Shown here in pieces: positions 5,740-8,613 of a stretch of 8,613 nucleotides of DNA. This stretch comes from Candidatus Caccocola faecipullorum (GTDB lineage Bacteria > Synergistota > Synergistia > Synergistales > Synergistaceae). The notes beneath the pieces were generated by a model. It was not told the origin of the DNA, searched no databases, and saw nothing but the letters and a program-made list of their open reading frames with translations. Numbering within the stretch: the first letter of the stretch is position 1; each line of letters starts with the position of its first letter. The stretch covers positions 1 through 8,613 of the forward strand of contig DVKA01000195.1 of NCBI GenBank assembly GCA_018716365.1. The letters are read 5' to 3'. Made by a program: the position numbers and the translations under genes.

Positions 5740-6933
5740 TTACTTTGTCAGGAAATTCAGGGCGCCAGTTATTACAAGCGCGTTGAGAAAGTCGATGAAA
5801 AGGCTGCCGACCATCGGTATTGCGAAATAGGCGACCGGCGCGGGGCCGCAGCGCTTTGTAATGGCCTGCATATTCGCCATCGCGTTAGAAGTCGCGCCCA
5901 TGCCGAAGCCGACGAAGCCCGCCGTCATGACGGCAGCCTCGTAATCGCGCCCCATGACGTTGAAAACGACGAAATAGGCGAAAAGATACATCATCGCCAT
6001 CTGCGCCGCCAGCGTCGCCACAAGCGGCACGGCGAGGCCGACGAGCAGCCAGAGCTGAAGCCCGGCGAGCGCCATGGCGAGGAAAAGGCTCAGCGACATA
6101 TTGCCGACGACCTCAACCTCTTCAAGCGGGAAATCGCGCTTCGCAAGATCTATGACGTTGCGCACGACGGCCGCCGTTATCATCGCGCCGATATAGCTCG
6201 GAAAAGTAATCCCGGACGCTTTCGAAAGCTCCGTTCCGATGAAGCTGCCTATCCCCAGCGCGAGCATCAGCAGCATAAAACCGTTGACGAACCGCGAGCC
6301 GGAGCTGCGGAACGTGCCGTCGCCCTCGCCGCCGGACGCTGCGGAAGTCTTGCAGGTACATTTGAGCCCCTGCTTCTTAATCCTGCGCGTCGCGGCCGGC
6401 CCGCCCATGGCGGAGCCGGCGACAAGGCCGAAAGTCGCGCAGGCAAGCCCCGCGACGGAAGCGCCAGCGATGCCCATATCCTCCATCACCTGACCGTAGG
6501 CCGCAGCCGTTCCCGGGCCGCCGATCATCGAAATCGAGCCTGCGCAGAGGCCAAGCCGCGGATCCGCGCCGAAAGAGCCGACGACGAGGACGCCAAGCGC
6601 GTTCTGAGCGCAGGTTATGACAATAGCGAGAATCAGGCAGAGCAGGACGGACTTGCCGCCGCGCTTGAGCTGCTGGAGGCTGACGGTGAAGCCGACAGTC
6701 GTGAAGAAAATGTTCATGAAGACGACCTGAAGCGTGTCGTCAAAAGATATGAAAGCCGTGCCGGTCCCGTAAAGCGCAGTATTGACCGCGGCGAAGCAGA
6801 CTCCGCCGACGAGCGGCGCAGGAATGCAGTACCTTTTGAAAACGGGCACCTTCTCGCAGAGAAAAGAGCCGAGCCAGTAAAGCCCCGCCGCAAGCGCCAC
6901 AGCGTGGTACATATTCAGATGGATTTCAAGCAT
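5740..6933 (-). CDS. gltS: Sodium/glutamate symporter GltS
   Basis: This inner-membrane carrier imports glutamate with Na+ (ESS family). With the chosen start it has 397 residues, against 401 in E. coli GltS. Marks are RYCIPAPLVGG (34-44), FFTTVGF (76-82), the first pore-loop GGPGTAAAYG (138-147) and the matching loop of the inverted second half, GFGMGATSNAMANMQAITKR (342-361), followed by PMVGSLFIDFLNALVI. A hydrophilic stretch at about 182-214, with Cys, Lys and Gly/Ser, is the central cytoplasmic loop between the two halves. The ATG at 6933 is preferred over an in-frame ATG at 6957 because GGGGAGA ends 7 nt upstream of 6933, whereas 6957 has no ribosome site and would add a charged N-terminus unlike the family. 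The gene has its own promoter and terminator. In an amino-acid-fermenting anaerobe it would supply glutamate. Confidence 0.95.
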   Translation of the reverse strand: MLEIHLNMYHAVALAAGLYWLGSFLCEKVPVFKRYCIPAPLVGGVCFAAVNTALYGTGTAFISFDDTLQVVFMNIFFTTVGFTVSLQQLKRGGKSVLLCLILAIVITCAQNALGVLVVGSFGADPRLGLCAGSISMIGGPGTAAAYGQVMEDMGIAGASVAGLACATFGLVAGSAMGGPAATRRIKKQGLKCTCKTSAASGGEGDGTFRSSGSRFVNGFMLLMLALGIGSFIGTELSKASGITFPSYIGAMITAAVVRNVIDLAKRDFPLEEVEVVGNMSLSLFLAMALAGLQLWLLVGLAVPLVATLAAQMAMMYLFAYFVVFNVMGRDYEAAVMTAGFVGFGMGATSNAMANMQAITKRCGPAPVAYFAIPMVGSLFIDFLNALVITGALNFLTK

Positions 6934-6984
6934 TATATCGTCTCCCCGATAAAACATTCGCGGCCTGCGCCGTCAATGGAAAAT

Positions 6985-7019
6985 TGCGTATATGCAACGA
7001 ACAAACAAAACTATACGCA
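6985..7019 (-). promoter_or_regulatory. Dyad in the gltS leader, candidate operator or hairpin
   Basis: TGCGTATA (6985-6992) and TATACGCA (7012-7019) are perfect 8-bp inverted repeats 19 nt apart. The left arm also sits in a near-palindrome, TTGCGTATATGCAA (6984-6997). The element starts 5 nt downstream of the gltS -10 box, so it covers the early transcribed region, where a repressor or a leader hairpin could act. No U tract follows, so it is not an obvious terminator. Confidence 0.4.
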
Positions 7020-7024
7020 TTTTC

Positions 7025-7054
7025 ATTATACAACCGTCCTCCGCGTCAAATCAA
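7025..7054 (-). promoter_or_regulatory. Putative sigma-70-type promoter of gltS
   Basis: On the - strand, TTGATT (+ strand 7049-7054) and a perfect TATAAT (7025-7030) are separated by 18 nt. It lies about 90 nt upstream of the gltS ATG. The start point near 7018 would fall inside the dyad at 6985-7019. Confidence 0.6.
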
Positions 7055-7059
7055 CGCCG

Positions 7060-7350
7060 CTTCGTAAAATTATGCCTTATGTCTGTAACGCAAAAGAAAA
7101 TATATGAAAAAAGCAAAGTGGAATGACATTTTTAATTCAACGCAACGCAGCGGCAAAGAATGGAAATTTCTGCGTATCGCGGCGTTTTTATTCCACGGCA
7201 TAAAAGGGCGCGATTCCACCGCTCCGGCGCGCCGGCTGTGGATCCGCGCCGCGCGCCCCGTTCCAGCCCGTCGCGCGCGATACGCGGACGCGGCGCAAAG
7301 TCTGCCCGGCCGCCGCAAACGCACAAATCAGGCGCCGGAGTAAAGCCGGA
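7060..7350. other. Gene-poor interval with a GC-rich palindromic block
   Basis: Between the gltS promoter and the next promoter I see no recognisable gene. Weak frames exist on both strands. The best on + runs from ATG 7104 to TAA 7341-7343 (79 codons), but it has only an A-rich upstream stretch as ribosome site and dissolves into Arg/Ala/Pro-rich sequence after residue 35. The 7205-7340 part is strongly GC-rich and holds perfect palindromes CCGGCGCGCCGG (7224-7235) and TCGCGCGCGA (7271-7280). I could not match it to SRP RNA, RNase P RNA or a known riboswitch by eye. Confidence 0.4.
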
Positions 7351-7351
7351 C

Positions 7352-7380
7352 TTGAACAACGCTGCGATGAATGGTAGAAT
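7352..7380 (+). promoter_or_regulatory. Promoter of the small membrane-protein gene
   Basis: TTGAAC (7352-7357) and TAGAAT (7375-7380) are separated by exactly 17 nt, matching 9 of 12 consensus bases. Transcription would start near 7387, about 60 nt before the preferred ATG. The leader has a 7-bp inverted repeat, AACCGTA (7381-7387) with TACGGTT (7421-7427), just ahead of the ribosome site; its left arm abuts the -10 box. Confidence 0.6.
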
Positions 7381-7449
7381 AACCGTAACGAGCAATACGT
7401 AGAATTACCGATTTAAGAAGTACGGTTTTATGAAATGAGGTCGGCGCAG

Positions 7450-7635
7450 ATGTCGAAGGAAGACAAAATTCGTTTCTCTTTCCTGTTGATAGTAACGGTG
7501 ATCGTCATGGCGATGAACATTCAGATCGTGACGACGACGAACCGCCGCGGCCTCTCGATGCTCGACACAATGTTTGACAACTACCTCGTCTCCACAGCCA
7601 GAAGCTGGGCCGCCGCCCCGGTGCAGGAATTGTAG
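7450..7635 (+). CDS. Small single-pass membrane protein of unknown function (61 aa)
   Basis: I do not recognise this family. The protein has a short charged N-terminus (MSKEDKIR), one hydrophobic segment, FSFLLIVTVIVMAMNIQIV (residues 9-27), and a polar tail of about 34 residues containing TTTNRRGLSMLDTMFDNYL. The ATG at 7450 is preferred: GAGG at 7437-7440 lies 9 nt upstream. The in-frame ATG at 7435 would add MRSAQ but has no ribosome site. The gene ends at TAG 7633-7635 and sits in its own unit: promoter 7352-7380, terminator 7712-7747. That is the main argument that it is real. The layout (one helix, then a tail beginning with Thr/Asn/Arg) resembles the start of a membrane sensor or chemoreceptor. 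A decayed fragment of such a gene is therefore an alternative, although no continuing domain is seen in the following sequence. Confidence 0.6.
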   Translation: MSKEDKIRFSFLLIVTVIVMAMNIQIVTTTNRRGLSMLDTMFDNYLVSTARSWAAAPVQEL

Positions 7636-7711
7636 AGACAGTCATTCAGCCTCCTTTCTTTAGCCCTCCAGAGTTTCAATGCCGCAGCAAACCTGAAGGG
7701 ACGATGCAGAG

Positions 7712-7747
7712 ACCCCGCCCGCGCCGCTCGAGGGCGGGGTTTACTTA
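7712..7747 (+). terminator. Rho-independent terminator after the small membrane-protein gene
   Basis: A perfect 9-bp GC-rich stem, ACCCCGCCC (7712-7720) with GGGCGGGGT (7732-7740), has an 11-nt loop followed by TTTACTT. The T tract is short and interrupted, but the stem is strong. It lies about 75 nt after the stop codon and isolates the unit from the aldolase-like gene. Confidence 0.78.
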
Positions 7748-7829
7748 TGCCGCCATACAAAAGGCACAACAACTAAAACACACAAATACCGTATTCGTAT
7801 AAAACATAGCTATCATCTAAACTTTAGTA

Positions 7830-7835
7830 TATAAT
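7830..7835 (+). promoter_or_regulatory. Possible -10 box for the aldolase-like gene
   Basis: A perfect TATAAT sits in a very AT-rich stretch (7790-7850), 55 nt before the start codon, with no good -35 hexamer at the right distance. Overlapping AT-rich hexamers nearby make the exact box uncertain. It is the only plausible promoter between the upstream terminator and the gene. Confidence 0.4.
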
Positions 7836-7890
7836 ATAAATATACCCTTTTAGCATTACGACCGTTGAATTACGAGGAGGAATAAACTTG

Positions 7891-8613
7891 ATGAAAGAAA
7901 ACCTGTTGCGCAGTCTGCTCGACGCAGACAGGCCGACCGTCGGCACGAGAATATGGAGCGCGTGGCCTGTAATCGCCGAAGCGTGCGCTTCGACCGGCAG
8001 CGTCGATTATATAGAGTTTGTCGCCGAATATGCGCCTTTCACACAGTTCGATCTTGAAAATCTCGCCCGCGCCTGTGAGAACAGCGGCGTCGCTTCAATG
8101 ATAAAGGTAGATTTCCAGAACCGGTTCTATGTCGCGCAGCGGGCGATGGCGGCCGGTTTTCAGGCCGTCCTGTTCACGGACCATACGACTGCGGCGGAAG
8201 TCGAGGAGTCCGTTTACAATACCTATCCGTCGGTCTGCGGCGAAGGACGTTTTGGTTTTTCCAACAACAGGTGGATAGGTTACCAGCCTTACAGGACACA
8301 GACTGAGCATGCGCAGGCGGTAAAAAAAGTCGTGCGCGCCTTTATGATTGAAAAGGCGGAAGCCATGGAGAACATCGAGGAGATATGCTCCGTTCCAGGC
8401 GTCGACATGGTTCAGTTCGGGCCGTCGGACTACTGCATGAGCCGGGGCTGGGACTTGAAGGATCATCGAAAAGAGGCGCGCGAAGCGGAGGAGAAAATGA
8501 TCCGCGTCGCGCTAGAGCACGGCGTCGCGCCGCGCTGTGAATGCGACACTCTTGAAAAGGCCGAATATTACAGGAGCCTTGGAGTAAGGCATTTCAGCAT
8601 AGGAGATGAAATC
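7891..8613 (+). CDS. HpcH/HpaI-family aldolase-like protein (3' truncated by window)
   Basis: 241 residues are visible in an uninterrupted frame that runs off the right edge; the final SLGVRHFSIGDEI suggests it is close to its natural end. The fold is the HpcH/HpaI (PEP/pyruvate aldolase) TIM barrel: GTRIWSAWPVIAEACASTGS (18-37), FVAEYAPF (43-50), a central AMAAGFQAVLFTDHTTAAEVEE region, then MIEKAEAMENIEEI (152-165) and VDMVQFGPSDY (171-181). E154 and D180 align with the metal ligands Glu149 and Asp175 of HpaI. The expected catalytic His (EHAP in HpaI) is Tyr47 here, and the pyruvate-binding Arg in VRP is Lys72, by manual alignment. Relatives cleave or form 2-oxo-hydroxy acids with pyruvate; these changes make the exact reaction doubtful. 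AGGAGG (7875-7880) lies 10 nt before the ATG and 7 nt before an adjacent in-frame TTG (7888), so either may start. It is an independent unit after the upstream terminator. Confidence 0.85.
   Translation, partial: MKENLLRSLLDADRPTVGTRIWSAWPVIAEACASTGSVDYIEFVAEYAPFTQFDLENLARACENSGVASMIKVDFQNRFYVAQRAMAAGFQAVLFTDHTTAAEVEESVYNTYPSVCGEGRFGFSNNRWIGYQPYRTQTEHAQAVKKVVRAFMIEKAEAMENIEEICSVPGVDMVQFGPSDYCMSRGWDLKDHRKEAREAEEKMIRVALEHGVAPRCECDTLEKAEYYRSLGVRHFSIGDEI

Noticed and set aside
7104..7343. 79-codon + strand ORF
   Set aside because: Poor ribosome site and no promoter evident; after residue 35 it becomes Arg/Ala/Pro-rich as expected from random GC-rich DNA. Kept only as a remark in the gene-poor interval.
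7132..7395. 87-codon - strand ORF beginning MLVTVILPFIAALF
   Set aside because: The hydrophobic start is short, no ribosome site is visible, and it overlaps the promoter of the small membrane-protein gene; the rest is GC-driven low complexity.
7636..7772. Readthrough of the small membrane protein frame past its TAG
   Set aside because: The frame stays open to about 7772 but passes through the GC-rich terminator, and its product shows no domain continuing the membrane protein.
1..8613. Mobile element, CRISPR array, tRNA/rRNA or defence system
   Set aside because: No transposase, integrase, terminal or direct repeat array, tRNA-like cloverleaf or defence-protein motif was seen on either strand.

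Overview
The window reads as ordinary chromosome from a GC-rich, strictly anaerobic, amino-acid-using bacterium. The clues are an [FeFe]-hydrogenase, an APC amino-acid permease, a Na+/glutamate symporter, Ala- and Arg-rich proteins with GC-rich codons, and AT-rich intergenic promoters. A member of the Synergistota (Cloacibacillus/Synergistes type) would fit, but that is an inference from gene content, not a sequence match. I see no phage, transposon, CRISPR, tRNA or rRNA.

Layout. 1-504 (+) is the C-terminal end of an [FeFe]-hydrogenase catalytic subunit, closed by a terminator. 608-1867 (+) is a YjeH-like APC amino-acid permease. It faces a convergent - strand pair read pit (3620-2568) then a DUF47/PhoU-like gene (2540-1917); together these are a low-affinity phosphate transporter and its accessory protein. 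A hairpin at 1871-1898 separates the convergent units. 4785-3853 (-) is an AstE/aspartoacylase-type zinc hydrolase with its own terminator, preceded by a long leader holding a possible 55-codon basic ORF. 5152-5631 (+) is an Ogt-type DNA alkyl-transferase with a GTG start. 6933-5740 (-) is the Na+/glutamate symporter GltS with its own promoter, a dyad in its leader and a strong terminator. 6958-7434 has no convincing gene. 7450-7635 (+) is a 61-aa single-pass membrane protein of unknown function with its own promoter and terminator. 7891-8613 (+) is a divergent HpcH/HpaI-family aldolase-like protein that runs off the right edge.

Functionally most of the window is nutrient traffic (amino acids, glutamate, phosphate) with a redox enzyme and one DNA-repair protein. 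Apart from the pit/DUF47 pair the genes look like independent transcription units. I found no convincing new multi-gene system. The points most worth a second look are two enzymes whose expected catalytic residues appear replaced (Glu to Gln at residue 196 of the zinc hydrolase; His to Tyr and Arg to Lys in the aldolase-like protein), the self-contained small membrane-protein unit, and dyad-symmetric leaders in front of pit and gltS.
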